A stretch of DNA of 64,000 nucleotides from Hypomyces perniciosus. Taxonomy: Eukaryota; Ascomycota; Sordariomycetes; Hypocreales; Hypocreaceae. Positions 11,285 through 21,632 of this stretch are shown piece by piece. The stretch is from NCBI GenBank assembly GCA_008477525.1, contig SPDT01000003.1:3348001-3412000 (forward strand), in the 5' to 3' direction. Every line of letters begins with the position of its first letter. The first letter of the stretch is position 1. The notes beneath the pieces were generated by a model. The model was given only the letters and a program-made list of their open reading frames with translations, was not told the origin of the DNA and searched no databases. The position numbers and the translations under genes were made by a program.

Positions 11285-12547
11285 TCATGCTTCAAAGATC
11301 GTCATCGGACTCATCGCTGCCTCAAGCCGCTCCCCCGACGCGGTCAGATTCAGTCTGAAATGGTCACACCTGTCCGCCATGGCGGCTTGTCGAGCCTCCT
11401 CACTCACCTCTCCTCCCCGTCTCTTGAGTACGTGCTCTGGAAGGAATGTGACAGTTGAGATGTAGTAATCAAGTCTTCCAGGCTCGGTCTCATCCCTAAC
11501 CCACCGTTCATCGTGCCAAGTGCTCGTCCCGCTCCATCTCGATACCTCATGAGTCGACCCCGAGGCGTCGGCATATAGCACCTCACCATCTTGCCTCCTG
11601 AAGAACCAGCGCTGGCTCATCTGGTTGGCGATGGCATCAATCTGATCTTTCTTGCGCTCTAGAGATTCCAGCTCGATGCGGAACTCGCGGATGGATGAAG
11701 GCATGGCCTGGCAGACGCCTTCGATCCAGCAACCATCGAAGCGGAGCTGGTCGTCGTTTTCCCAGAACCACCAGTCAGTGTGACGAATTGTCAGCGTCAG
11801 CCTGCGGGGGCGCAAGCCCGGGGTTTGCAGCAGTCTCTCGAGGCCACCCTCTTCAAGCTTGTACATCTGCGCAAAGGCGTGAAGGCTCTCTATCTCCACC
11901 TGATCGACACCTTGCTGCTGGGCGATCTGGGAGACCGTCTCGCCTAGTCGAGCGCAGGTGCCATATTCCGGCGGCGCGCGATCCGTTTCGGTGATCCAGT
12001 GAACCTGCTCCTTGAGAATGAATGGTAGATGCCAGGCTTCGCGATAGATGGCGCGACACGTCAGCAGCAGTTGGATGCTGCTCTTGCGTGGCGCGAAATA
12101 CGAGGGCCGCGTGTAACACGTTGTTGCGGGGTATTGGGATTCCTGCGAGGGATCTGGATAGTCGGCCAGCGCATAGGCGAAGATCCTGGAGCGGATTTCT
12201 GCTGGAAACATGGAGAATAGTGGCGAGTCATGTTGGGGGTTGATCTCCTGCGAGAGGAGCTGCTCGTGCAGTGTCGTCGCCATTTGTGAGAGGTGCCGGG
12301 AGGCTTCAAGGTTTGGAGAGTAGAAGATAGTGATGAGGTTAGAAAGAAGGGTGCCAAATGGCGTGTATAAATAGTAAAGGGATTCAGCCAAGAGCTCTGC
12401 CTGCTTGAGGCAGCCATGTATCCATTCCATGCATCCATTCCATGCATCCATGTCATCGTAGGCAGCCATAGGACGAAATATTGATGGTGGCTCCCGTATT
12501 AATAAGGCCAAAGTCACGCGCCAATTGACGCACGCGACGTCATTCAC
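11285..12547 (-). CDS. F-box-like / DUF7730-type hypothetical protein
   Basis: Single exon of 420 residues from the first ATG. An internal ATG at 12469 gives 394 residues. A TATA-like stretch lies only about 25-40 bp above the first ATG, so the internal start may be the real one. The segment SPLFSMFPAEIRSRIFAYAL matches the short hydrophobic motif that opens many fungal F-box-like or DUF7730 proteins. It is followed by LLLTCRAIYREAWHLPF, the usual second helix pair. The remainder is Trp- and Arg-rich without a catalytic motif. Such proteins are very numerous in filamentous ascomycetes and mostly uncharacterised; a role as ubiquitin-ligase adaptor is conceivable but not shown. The N-terminus encodes a small ATGGATGC-type tandem (MDAWNGCMEW). 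Confidence 0.75.
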   Translation of the reverse strand: MNDVACVNWRVTLALLIREPPSIFRPMAAYDDMDAWNGCMEWIHGCLKQAELLAESLYYLYTPFGTLLSNLITIFYSPNLEASRHLSQMATTLHEQLLSQEINPQHDSPLFSMFPAEIRSRIFAYALADYPDPSQESQYPATTCYTRPSYFAPRKSSIQLLLTCRAIYREAWHLPFILKEQVHWITETDRAPPEYGTCARLGETVSQIAQQQGVDQVEIESLHAFAQMYKLEEGGLERLLQTPGLRPRRLTLTIRHTDWWFWENDDQLRFDGCWIEGVCQAMPSSIREFRIELESLERKKDQIDAIANQMSQRWFFRRQDGEVLYADASGSTHEVSRWSGTSTWHDERWVRDETEPGRLDYYISTVTFLPEHVLKRRGGEVSEEARQAAMADRCDHFRLNLTASGERLEAAMSPMTIFEA

Positions 12548-13150
12548 TCAGATCTTGTGGTGCGCCGATACTCGTTTATAATTTTATAAAAATATGTTGG
12601 GTTGTTGCAGAAAATTGTAAGACTATAAAGCTTCCGTTTCTGGGAGACTCGAAGCCCTCATCAAGCAATCGGGTGTCATCTCATCTGCTTCGATAGTCAT
12701 CTGCCCCAGAGGAATATCCTATATTGGTCGATATTCTCCCGATATGGCCAGCGGATTACTGCGACATACATCTGCATATAAGTTTTCTTGGGAAATAGAA
12801 GAAAATCATTCTATTGTCACCGACTAGCACCTCTTCTCTACCAATCTCTATATATTTAAGGAACTTAAGTAGTTAGAAAATATGAATCTTCAATTATACA
12901 TGCTTTCAATGGCATATTCGTATACAGTGTCTATCGATTTCATGTCTGCCTCCTTGACCTAATAAAACCAACCACCAGTCACCTCTCCAAATGGGAGATA
13001 AATCTCATAATATACCACATGCATTGGTCCATCTAGAAGCCCCTTCACAAAATGACACCGATTCCCACATCCTCGCCACTGGGCAAAAAGAAAAGAGATA
13101 TTTCAATTACCCTCAGCTCGCAACAACCTGTCCCATCCAAATGAGCGGTC
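12548..13150. other. Intergenic, no supported gene
   Basis: This segment spans the 5' side of the F-box-like gene and the 3' side of the kinase-like gene, both on the minus strand. It is AT-rich. No ORF with a recognisable domain. Confidence 0.6.
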
Positions 13151-15795
13151 TTACCCTCGGGTCTTTCTAGCTGCCGCTTCTTGTAAGCCAGCCGTAACCC
13201 TCTGATATCGGGTCCTAGGTACCATTCTACATTCATGAGACCGTACATGCCAGACAGGTGGCAAAAGATCGATATCCGCGCCAGCAACGAGCAGCAATTG
13301 GACTATTTCATGTTGTCCTTTCTCCATGGCCAGCTCAACAACCCTACCGCATAAGAATGTAACTTTTGGCTCCTCTATTTTGAAATAAGTCAGGTCTTGA
13401 GGTAGACTATGGTAGCCAACATTGGCATCCGCCCCATATGAAAGCACCAACCGTGCTAGCTCCACATCATCTTGTCGGACAGCGCGGACAAGCGGCGGTA
13501 TAAACTCTTCTGGTTCGGATATATCTCTCAAGTAGCAGCAATGAGCATCAGGGGAGGGTTGTTGCGGATGAGGCCGATCTGTTTCTTTGAAGTCGCACTG
13601 AACGCCGTTGGCTAGCAGGAGTCTAGCCATTACAATATCCCGTTGGTCTATGGCGAGGCCTAGAGCCCTTGTTGAGGCCACTCGGTCTGTTTTTCGAACC
13701 AAGGCCGCTGCAATTTCCTGATTCCCTCTCTTCACAGCCCTAATCAATGCAGGGCCTCCTTCATGCATTCCGCGTATGGCAAAATTTGGGAAATTCGCAT
13801 CAGCACCTTTGTCAAGGAAAAGTTTCACCAACTTGACATTCTCGTGCTCTGTAGCCCATTCCAGTGGGGTCATTCGCTCGGTGTCCAATAATTCGATGTT
13901 TAGGTCCATACCATATTCCATCAATTGAGAAATAATAGAGTAATATCCACCTTTCAACGCTGCCTCAAGTGCATCTCGTTTCTGGCTTTGACTAGGCAAA
14001 GAGCTTATAGAGTGAGTAAAATCGCGATGCGTTGTAAGAGCTTCTCGAACGGTTGGTCGAATAGATGGTGGCTGTCGTGTTGTAGGCGCTTCAGTGCTGT
14101 CCGTCATGGTAGTTGTGCCTTGAACATTAGCCGGTCGCTTCATATTTGTAAGGCAATTGTGGAAATGAAACGACTGAGATGCTTCATCCCATCTCAATAC
14201 CAATTCATCCTCCTCCTTGGTAGCTTCTTCAGAGTGTTCGAATAAGGGCGATGGTGTCTCGAGGGTGACTTTTGGTGGATCTGGTGGGTTATATGTGAAC
14301 CCAGAAAATAGATCGACTGGAAGATCAGGGCATTCGTCAAAGTCCATTGCAACATTTTCAGGTTTGAAACTAGGCTGATATTTTCGCTGTAGCAGCTTCT
14401 CCCAATCAATGTTGTTGAAGAACGCATGGGCTTTGATTTCAGCCGCTCCATTTCCTTCCAATCGTTTTTCAGGCTTGCGGTCTAGAAGCTTCGTCAAGAC
14501 ATCTTTGGCATCGGGAGGAAGTGACTCAGGGAACTGGACTGGTTCATGAAGGATCTTGCGGTATGTGCCATCCTTATCCTCGTCGTAAAATGGGGGTAAT
14601 CCTGTCAACATTTCATAAAGGAAAATTCCCAAAGTCCACCAATCCGCTGCTTGAGAATAACTTTCGCCAATGAGCGACTCGGGAGCCGGGTACTCCACCG
14701 TCATTTCCTTATTCTCTGAACTGAAGAGACCAAAATCGCAGACAATAATATGTCCCAAGGAATCCAGAAGAATGTTCTTTGGCCTTAACCTATTGCAAAT
14801 GATGCCAAGGCTATGTAGATGTTCAAATGCGGAAAGAAGCTCAGCAGCATAAAATGCCGACCTAGCGATATCGAAACGCCTCTCCTTCTGTAGATAATAG
14901 AAAAGGTGTCCGCCACTAACAAATGGGGAGAAGAGATGCAACCTCCAAGACGATAGACAAGCGAGCCTGAGCGATGCAATGAAAGGGTTATTGATCCGAG
15001 TACAAAGGGTGGATACCATTTCGGACGAAGAAACAGCTTCAGTTGCTCTAATAGCCTTTTCAGCGTAGAGTTGTCGGGTATCCTTTTTCTTAACCCCAAT
15101 ACTCGTCCCGAAATGTTTCCAGTCAGCCATCTCTGACATTCTAGTCTCAATATATTCAGCTGTGACACGGATTTTGCCAGTGCCATCTTGAACATCCAGC
15201 CATTCTAGACTCGCAGGCTTCTGTTCGTCAAACGAAGGCTGTATTTTTATCATACCTAGGAAGATATCTTGACTTCCCTTCAAAGCATCAGTGTTCTTGA
15301 GGTAAATGTATATGGTCAATTAGGCACGCCGAGAAACATCGAATCTGCAAGAAGAGGCAAAATCCCCTGTCCACAAAGGGTTTTCTGTGGTTCCTGAACT
15401 GGCTTGGATAGAAACCTGCGACCCATCAAAATCCAGAATTGCATAAGGCAAGCATGGATGGTGATGAGCTGGGTCACTGGAATCGAGTCTCTTGAGAATA
15501 TTGAAGTGGTCAAGAGAATCGCGCTGGTGCTTATCGAAAATTTGTTTGTGCTGATCTGGTGTAGAGAGGCCGACGCCTTCATAAAGGGTAATGGTCCAGA
15601 TACCAGGTTTGAAGTGACGGTACAGCTGTATGGCGATAATACTGCCATCCGTAGGAGCAGAACCACCGTTCTTAATTTCCGAGCCATTATTAATGTAAGT
15701 CTTGCCGAGTCCTGTGAATAATAGAACGTCGGTTAGGCACTGAACAAAACAGAGGCGGTACATTACTACATACCCTCGACCAACTTGCCTGACAT
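13151..15795 (-). pseudogene. C2 - AGC pseudokinase (Sch9-like) - ankyrin fusion, with in-frame stop
   Basis: Exon 1 (15795-15774) and exon 2 (15711-13151) flank a 62-nt intron. Together they give 861 codons broken only by TAA at 15322-15320 (codon 138). Before the stop the protein matches the C2 part of fungal Sch9 kinases (SGTTENPLWTGD, FDVSRRA). After it comes the rest of C2 (SQDIFLGMIKIQP, EWLDVQDGTGKI) and an AGC kinase-like domain (INNPFI, RFDIARSAFYAAELL, CDFGL, DWWTLGIFLYEMLTGLPPFYDED, AHAFFNNIDWEKLLQRKY). The lysine in YAEKAI and DFG remain. The Gly-rich loop is shortened and lost, the alphaC segment is deleted and the YRD catalytic loop reads CNR, so phosphotransfer is unlikely. Ankyrin repeats (about 620-840) follow in the same frame. 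Either a pseudogene, or the part after the stop is made from an internal ATG. Confidence 0.82.
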
Positions 15796-17066
15796 TTTAA
15801 CATTAGAATTGGATGTAGGCACTGTCAGGTAGGAGAAAAGCTAGTGATTTTAATTGTATCAAAACTCCAGCTTACAGGATTCAATCCTACCCGGTATATA
15901 ACATGCCAAGTGTCATACGACATTGCTGTGGCAGTGCATTGGCTACTAGAGGGCAATGTGTTAATCCATCTCCACTATTTACCAACACCTACCTAGTTAT
16001 GTACCTTGAATGCGATATAATCACTTGGTATCCCTTCGTTTGGCCCATGTCCATGGAGTAAGAATACCGAATATTACATCTCTAGCTCAGTCGGATTCGG
16101 AATCTTTTGACATCTCGGATTCCACACCTGAATCAAATCCTGATTGCGCAGGCCCCCCAGTATAGTTACTGTCCTAGTGATGATGATTCATGCACCAGAT
16201 GATCCTATTAGGGGGTGTCCGACTTACTCCATAAATGCCGCATACTGCCGAAGACTACTGAGATTGAGGCACCAGCATGCAACAACTCTAGCCCACATAT
16301 CTTCAAAGTGGATAGCATACCTAGGTAATTTAAAAAATCTGCAAATAGCAATTGTGTCAGGTAATTTACAGGGGCGGAACCCTGTGCGTGCCACAGGGTG
16401 TAGAATGAGTTGTTACATGCAAGTTATTAGTAGTAGTAATGCCAACTGAAAAGAAAATCCACGAATAGCAATTATTCCATTTAATTTACAGGGGCAGATA
16501 CGAGTAGGTATTTTGCTAGGTTATCCCCTTCCGTACTACAGGGTCCAGAATGAGTTGTTATGCAGGTTATCAATAATGTCGACTAAATATAGTATTTCCA
16601 ACGAAATACGAAGTTAGCTAGTACCATAGTACCCCAAAGAATTCACCGACACGAAAAAGTTCCCGACTTAATTGGATGTTTTCGAGGTATATCATTATAC
16701 GTAACCGGGGTATAAGTGGGCCAGTACCTGACGAGTAGTTTTGCAGCTGTGAATTCTTTGAGGTGATACGGTAGTATTAACTGAGAGCCGATAGCCATTC
16801 CATGCAATCTTTGGTCAACTTTCTGGTTGCATTCTTCAAACGCCCAGTCTAATTTATTAAGCCCGGGAAAAAGGTCCCCTGTCCTCTGTATACGCCCGAA
16901 GCGGAATCGGCCAAAGGAGAAAAACCACAAACAGCACCACTTACCCGGGGCAAACCCCATGTCTCAAAATTCAGGGCTTCCTGATAACTCAACCGCCTAT
17001 AATCTTCCTATCTAGCCCTCCTCCTGCGTCTCTTTGCAGTTGTTTAACATCCTAATTGCTCGAACT
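15796..17066. other. Intergenic with a degenerate direct repeat
   Basis: No gene found. It contains two related segments (16335-16445 and 16455-16580) sharing AATAGCAATT, TAATTTACAGGGGC and AGAATGAGTTGTTA blocks in the same order. These look like a decayed direct duplication. Confidence 0.5.
16335..16580. repeat. Degenerate direct repeat pair
   Basis: The ordered blocks AATAGCAATT, TAATTTACAGGGGC, ACAGGG and AGAATGAGTTGTTA occur twice, about 120 bp apart, with substitutions and indels between them. Its origin is unknown. Confidence 0.6.
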
Positions 17067-17751
17067 ATGAAGCCCTTCAGAGTAGTATCCGCTGCTCTGG
17101 CTGTCAGCCTGGCAGACGCCTACTTGGTTTCGCCTCCTGGAACACCCGCGCCTGGAGCAACCGAATATTGCAGCGCATGGATTCAGCAGTCATATGGCCT
17201 GACGTGTGCTATTATTGAGCGAATTTACGGCATGAATGAAGCCCAATTTGAGTCGTGGGTTAGTTGTTCATCATCTGTTGAGATGATTCTATTCTATCCA
17301 CTGTTATCATACTCGGTGTATATTTTCTGATAAGGCCCAGAACCCCAGTGTGACCCAGCTGGGTCCCGGTTGTAACCTCCTCCAAGATCTCTATTATTGC
17401 GTACAGGTCAATTATGTGTCTATATCCGTCAGCACGCCAACTCCAACTCCCACAAGATCAACTACTATCACCACCACTACTACTATTTCAGCTGGAAACG
17501 GTATTTCCACTCCAACACCTACCCAGAGTGGTATGACAAATGACTGTACTACCTTTTACAAAGTACATCCAGAGGATACCTGCCAAATTATCATCGACCG
17601 TTACGGAACGTTTACTCTTGCAAACTTTTACGAATGGAATCCAGCAATCGGTTTAGACTGCCATAGCTTATGGGTTGATTACTATGTATGTGTGGGCATT
17701 TCAGGAACTCTAGCTACAAACCTTCCAAGCGCTGGCCTGTCCTTCATATAG
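17067..17751 (+). CDS. Secreted LysM-domain protein (two LysM modules)
   Basis: Exons 17067-17258 and 17341-17751 flank an 82-nt intron (GTTAGT donor, CCCAG acceptor) and join to 200 residues. The N-terminal hydrophobic stretch (VVSAALAVSLADA) is a signal peptide ending near residue 18. The first LysM (about 35-85) has CSAWIQQSYGLTCAIIERIYG and WNPSV, and is cut by the intron between TGG and AAC. A Thr/Pro/Ser linker precedes the second LysM (about 140-190; YKVHPEDTCQIIIDRYG, WNPAIGLDC, YYVCVG). LysM modules bind chitin or peptidoglycan oligomers. Small secreted LysM proteins act outside the cell, often shielding hyphae or hiding chitin fragments from hosts. Whether this one is an effector is inference. 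Conserved cysteines are present in both modules. Confidence 0.88.
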
Positions 17752-18352
17752 GCTGGTATTACTCCGTACTCTGTGTTGTGTTGGGAGTTACCTTCGGGCT
17801 CGTATAATGGGAATAGCTAGCTGGATCTATAAAAAATGCCTTTACCTTTTGGTATTAGGAATAAAGAATTATGAAATATTATCGCTCAAGATACTCTTTT
17901 TATAGTATTAAATTTATAGAAGTGTAACTTAGCTTACTCTTTCATAAGATGCCCTTGTATAAGGAGCTTCCAGTCAATCATACCAGCAAATACTATAGGA
18001 CTGACAGGCCCAATATAATATAAGGAAAGCACAATTATTGGAAGATATTGAATTGATTAATAATTTAGAACATATCTAGATAGTCTATTAGGGGGGAAAG
18101 AATATTTACAATACTATATAACCTAAATCTATTAAGCAGCTAAAGGGGCAGCAAGGTTCGACCCAATGAGGAAGCGGCAATACGCCTCGTCACAGAACAT
18201 GCACCTTCACTACCTGTCCCCTACGTGTATCATCAGTAATTCTGCCTCTCTAATGGCATTCCTATTGGCCAGATATATATATGACCCTGGCATCAACAAG
18301 GCCAGACGGGTCATGTTTTAGCATATGGCCTGAACGCTCAAGGGCCCCTTCA

Positions 18353-18747
18353 ATTCGAAGAAATACCTTTTTTCCTTCCTAGCCGGCTACGCTAGCCGCT
18401 ACAGGTCCTAATAGACTGAACTCGATCAACTTATCAGTCCCGGTTCTTAGCAGCTATGACCGACTAGTCAAGATTTCCGTTCCTTCCAATTCGGACTAGC
18501 TTAGCTAGCTGCCGGGAGCCCTGATAGAATCGATCTCGATCAAATAATCGATCTTAGATCTCAATTTCCGGCAGCCTTAGCCGCTATCCCCCCTTTTTTT
18601 TTCTCGAATTTGAAGGAATTCTTTCCTTTTTATCCTAGCTGGCTGTGCTAGCTGCTACAGGTCCTGACAGACTGACCTTGATCGACTTGTCCGTCTCGGT
18701 CCCTAGCAGCTATAATCCACTAGTCAGAATTTCCGTTCCTTCCTCGC
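18353..18747. repeat. About 140-bp direct repeat, two diverged copies
   Basis: Copies at 18353-18494 and 18605-18747 share TGCTACAGGTCCT/CGCTACAGGTCCT, AGACTGA, GATCAACTT/GATCGACTT, TAGCAGCTAT and the AAGATTTCCGTTCCTTCC / AGAATTTCCGTTCCTTCC end. They differ mainly by transitions. The 110-bp spacer contains related CCGGCAGCC/TAGCCGCTA words. Confidence 0.75.
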
Positions 18748-18895
18748 TTCCTAGTTAACTAGGCTAGCCTATCCCGACCAGATCAAATAGTTCCTAGGAC
18801 TAGACTTTTTTTTATTTTTTTCAACGCCACCTTACCTATCTAACTCTACCTTATTCATGGGGAGGTTTGGTTGTGTTGGTCTTATTATTTGGTGC

Positions 18896-18924
18896 GTGAC
18901 TTCCTATTTGGGATAGGAAGTCAC
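18896..18924. repeat. Perfect 12-bp-stem hairpin
   Basis: GTGACTTCCTAT, a five-base loop TTGGG, and the exact complement ATAGGAAGTCAC. Function unknown. Confidence 0.8.
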
Positions 18925-19555
18925 GTGGGGAGGGTTTGTCGGGAGTATCCGTCGTGCCCGTAACCAGCCCGATAGATTCCGAGAGCTAGGCCCAATTAAG
19001 AAGACTAGAAAAAACAGTTAGAAAAGGCGGTACTCCGTATACTACCTTGTACGTAAGCTAATTATAGTGGAGAACAGCTCCTTCCGGATATCTCGGATCT
19101 CAAATTTGGTGCTCACTTTACTAAAACACGGGACGGGAGGCACCCGATAACAGGGAAAAATGGGTCTACCTACGATACCATTAATATCACAGAATATAAC
19201 AGAACAAGCTGCAATTCCCTATTTATCTAGATAGCTAATAGCAATCTATCTTACTATTCAATTCCAATACCCTTTCGAACTTCTTAAGTACTGATTCAAT
19301 ACACTTATTAATAGTCTCTTGAGAGATTCTGTTCGACCCACTCTTCCCTCTTTTTGGATTAACTGGTTGCTAAGCAAGTAGATTCATTATTACAATAATT
19401 CAAAATTGTAATAGCAAACTTACAGGTATACAGTTAAACGGTTAAATCTAGCTTATCTGGTGGCAGCTTATGGCACAAATGCAGCTAGTATTGAAGGATC
19501 ACCACTGCAGGTGCGAGGAACTGGATATTGAGCAAAAGTGTCCGGGCTGCTGGGG

Positions 19556-19564
19556 TATAAATAG
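19556..19564 (+). promoter_or_regulatory. TATA box of the secretory lipase gene
   Basis: TATAAATAG lies 80 bp upstream of the start codon at 19644. This fits a leader of about 50 nt. Confidence 0.65.
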
Positions 19565-19643
19565 AGGACATGATCCGCAGATCAAATGAGGGCCAGTATA
19601 CAATACTTGGTTTCTTGAACAACGCCTATCTTTTCTAAATATC

Positions 19644-20870
19644 ATGTCATTATACACCTCATTCGCGGCAGTTTTGTCGCTGCGTGTGTCAAGTGTCTTT
19701 GGTCTTCCTGGCTCGCCTCTGCCGCCTAGCCAGGATCCTTTCTACACCGCGCCGCAAGGCTTTGAACAAGAACCTCCAGGCACAATCCTACGTCAGCGAG
19801 AAGCGCCCGGTAATCTGATAGAAGTTATCGGCAACTGCAGCGCAGCTTATAATATTGTATACCGCACTACTGGCGCTCGGCATGACCCCTCATGGGCTGT
19901 AACGACCCTCTTTATCCCATTGCACACCAGTGGCGCACTTTTATCCTACCAGATGCCCTATAACACCCCGGATGTCGATCATAGCCCCAGTTATATTCTC
20001 TATAATCCAGACCCCTCTTCTTTATCCGACATCATTGTTGCTCTAAGCAAAGGCTGGTATGTCAATGTACCAGACCATGAAGGCTATAATGCTGCATTTG
20101 GCGGGGCAGTCGGAAATGGCTTTGCGACACTCGACTCTGTGCGCGCTGTCCTTAACAGAGGCGACTTGCCTCAGGATACGCAGTATGCACTTTGGGGTTA
20201 TTCGGGTGGCAGTGTTGCGTCCGAGTCTGCTGCCGAGCTCCAGGTCGTTTATGCGCCTGAGCTTCATATTAGCGGCGCCGCTTTAGGCGGGCTCGCATCA
20301 AATTTGAGGGCCATTTTCAGTGCCGTCAATTCGAAGCTCTTTGCTGGCCTTAATGTATTATTGCTATTAGGCTTTGGGAATGAGTATCCTGTTGTCAAGG
20401 AGCATATACTTAGTCATCTCAAACCCGAAGGGCTATATAATAAAACCGGCTTCCTGGCTGGTCTGAAGATGAGCTCCGCTGATGCTATTCCGATATATCG
20501 AGGCCAGGATATTTGGGAATACTTCGATATTAGCCAGAATATTATGGATGACCCTGCTATTATGCAGGTTATCAACGATAATGGCTATATGGGCTTCCAG
20601 GGCACACCGAAGATTCCCTTATTTATTTATAAGGCCATCAATGACGAGGTGACACCAATTGATAGCACAGATGCACTGGTTGATCGTTACTGTAGTGTAG
20701 GCGTGAATATTCTCTATGAGCGAAACACTATCGGCAACCACGGGGCAGAGCAGACCTATGGGAGACCGAGGGCATTTGACTGGCTTACTAAGGTGTTGAA
20801 TGGAACGCTTGAGCAGACGGACTGCACAACTCGGGATGTGACAGTCAATACGACGGTTCCAGCGTCCTGA
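19644..20870 (+). CDS. Secretory triacylglycerol lipase (LIP family)
   Basis: Single exon of 408 residues with an N-terminal signal sequence cleaved near residue 20 (SSVFG|LPG). The body matches the fungal secretory-lipase family (alpha/beta hydrolases of the Candida LIP / lipase A type): DPFYTAPQGFEQEPPGTILR opening, GYNAAFGG, and the nucleophile elbow WGYSGG with Ser at residue 187. IPLFIYKAINDEVTP contains the probable catalytic Asp, and GNHGAEQ the probable His. Several N-glycosylation sequons are present (for example NCS, NKT, NGT). It would hydrolyse ester bonds of extracellular lipids. Length is normal for the family and all triad candidates are present. A TATA box lies 80 bp upstream. 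Flanking repeats suggest an accessory location. Confidence 0.9.
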   Translation: MSLYTSFAAVLSLRVSSVFGLPGSPLPPSQDPFYTAPQGFEQEPPGTILRQREAPGNLIEVIGNCSAAYNIVYRTTGARHDPSWAVTTLFIPLHTSGALLSYQMPYNTPDVDHSPSYILYNPDPSSLSDIIVALSKGWYVNVPDHEGYNAAFGGAVGNGFATLDSVRAVLNRGDLPQDTQYALWGYSGGSVASESAAELQVVYAPELHISGAALGGLASNLRAIFSAVNSKLFAGLNVLLLLGFGNEYPVVKEHILSHLKPEGLYNKTGFLAGLKMSSADAIPIYRGQDIWEYFDISQNIMDDPAIMQVINDNGYMGFQGTPKIPLFIYKAINDEVTPIDSTDALVDRYCSVGVNILYERNTIGNHGAEQTYGRPRAFDWLTKVLNGTLEQTDCTTRDVTVNTTVPAS

Positions 20871-21116
20871 TCGGAGGTACAAGACAGGGAGTAAAATAAA
20901 TACATCCATCATTGTTCCGCTTGCGTGCATCCAATCTATAAAACATGAATACAGACTTGTCTCGAGCAGCTCCCGTTAAAAGGAGCATAAAGACCTCCAG
21001 GAACGCCACAAAGCTGGCCGATAATTTCCATCCAAGTCTCTCGAGCAAGTGTCATGTTGTCTTTGTCTTTGGCCTGACTACGATAGAACAGAGCATAATC
21101 ATGCTGCCTCTGCCGC

Positions 21117-21330
21117 CATCAATTGCGGCGTCTCTGGTCAAGATGCCCAGTGAAAAGGTGTGTGTCTCCCTTTGTCTGATATCAAAGCCTTGGCCCCTTT
21201 CTCTAAAAGTAATGTGACGATGTCTATATGCCTATTCATTGATGCCTAATGCAAGGGTGGTCGTCCGCCGAAATCCGAGAGCGCGGGGTTGGCCCCTTTC
21301 TCAAGGCAATATGTAGATACTATGTGGGTG
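21117..21330 (-). pseudogene. Ankyrin-repeat gene relic
   Basis: On the minus strand one frame reads CLEKGANPALSDFGGRPLH, stop, ASMNRHIDIVTLLLEKGAK, then SDKGRHTPFHWAS and a stop. These are two ankyrin repeats with typical consensus positions (LLLEKGA, TPxHWA). Stops at both CAT-TAG and TCT-TGA break the frame and no flanking domain is visible. It is a fragment of a larger ankyrin gene, abutting a truncated 5S unit at about 21311-21330. Confidence 0.75.
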
Positions 21331-21360
21331 ACCACTGGCGAACACCAGCTAATGTATGTT
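21311..21360 (+). pseudogene. 5S rRNA 3'-half relic
   Basis: TGGGTGACCACTGGCGAACACCAGCTAATGTATGTT-like sequence matches the 3' half of the full 5S units below with a few substitutions, and is followed by a T-run. The 5' half is absent and is replaced by the ankyrin relic. Confidence 0.75.
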
Positions 21361-21435
21361 ATCTTTTTTCGTTTGTTGGTTTAATCTTTCATGTGAGTGG
21401 TTGCGATATCAGACTGATTTGGAAGGCCTACAAGC

Positions 21436-21554
21436 ACATACGACCATATCCATTGGAATATACGGGATCCCGTCCGCTCTCCCATAGTCAAGCCAATGAG
21501 AGGCAGATTAGTAGTTGGGTGGGTGACCACCAGCGAACACCGGCTGTTGTATGT
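21436..21554 (+). rRNA. 5S rRNA (variant unit A)
   Basis: 119 nt from ACATACGACC to TGTTGTATGT. The conserved 3' core TTAGTAGTTGGGTGGGTGAC and ACCACCAGCGAA are present, as are the pairing ends ACATAC/GTATGT. Helix II pairs CATTGG (21451-21456) with CCAATG (21493-21498). A nine-T run at 21565-21573 suits RNA polymerase III termination. Dispersed 5S genes are usual in filamentous ascomycetes. The internal sequence differs from the common Aspergillus 5S as I recall it, so this may be a minor variant or a young pseudogene. Confidence 0.82.
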
Positions 21555-21632
21555 GTTTACTTTCTTTTTTTTTAGCATCCAACCATAGACTAGGTTGGGA
21601 ATCATGATAGCCTGACTGAAGCCATCACCAAC

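Larger units (their letters stand above)
17752..19555. other. Intergenic with direct repeats and a hairpin
   Basis: No supported ORF. It holds a pair of about 140-bp direct repeats (18353-18494 and 18605-18747), a perfect 12-bp-stem hairpin (18896-18924) and TACTCCGTA motifs near 17761 and 19031. The last few hundred bases form the lipase promoter. Confidence 0.6.

Noticed and set aside
15288..15323. Intron removing the TAA in the kinase-like gene (GTGCCT to TCAAG, 36 nt)
   Set aside because: Too short for a fungal intron, and it would delete the LTIYIYLK strand conserved in the C2 domain.
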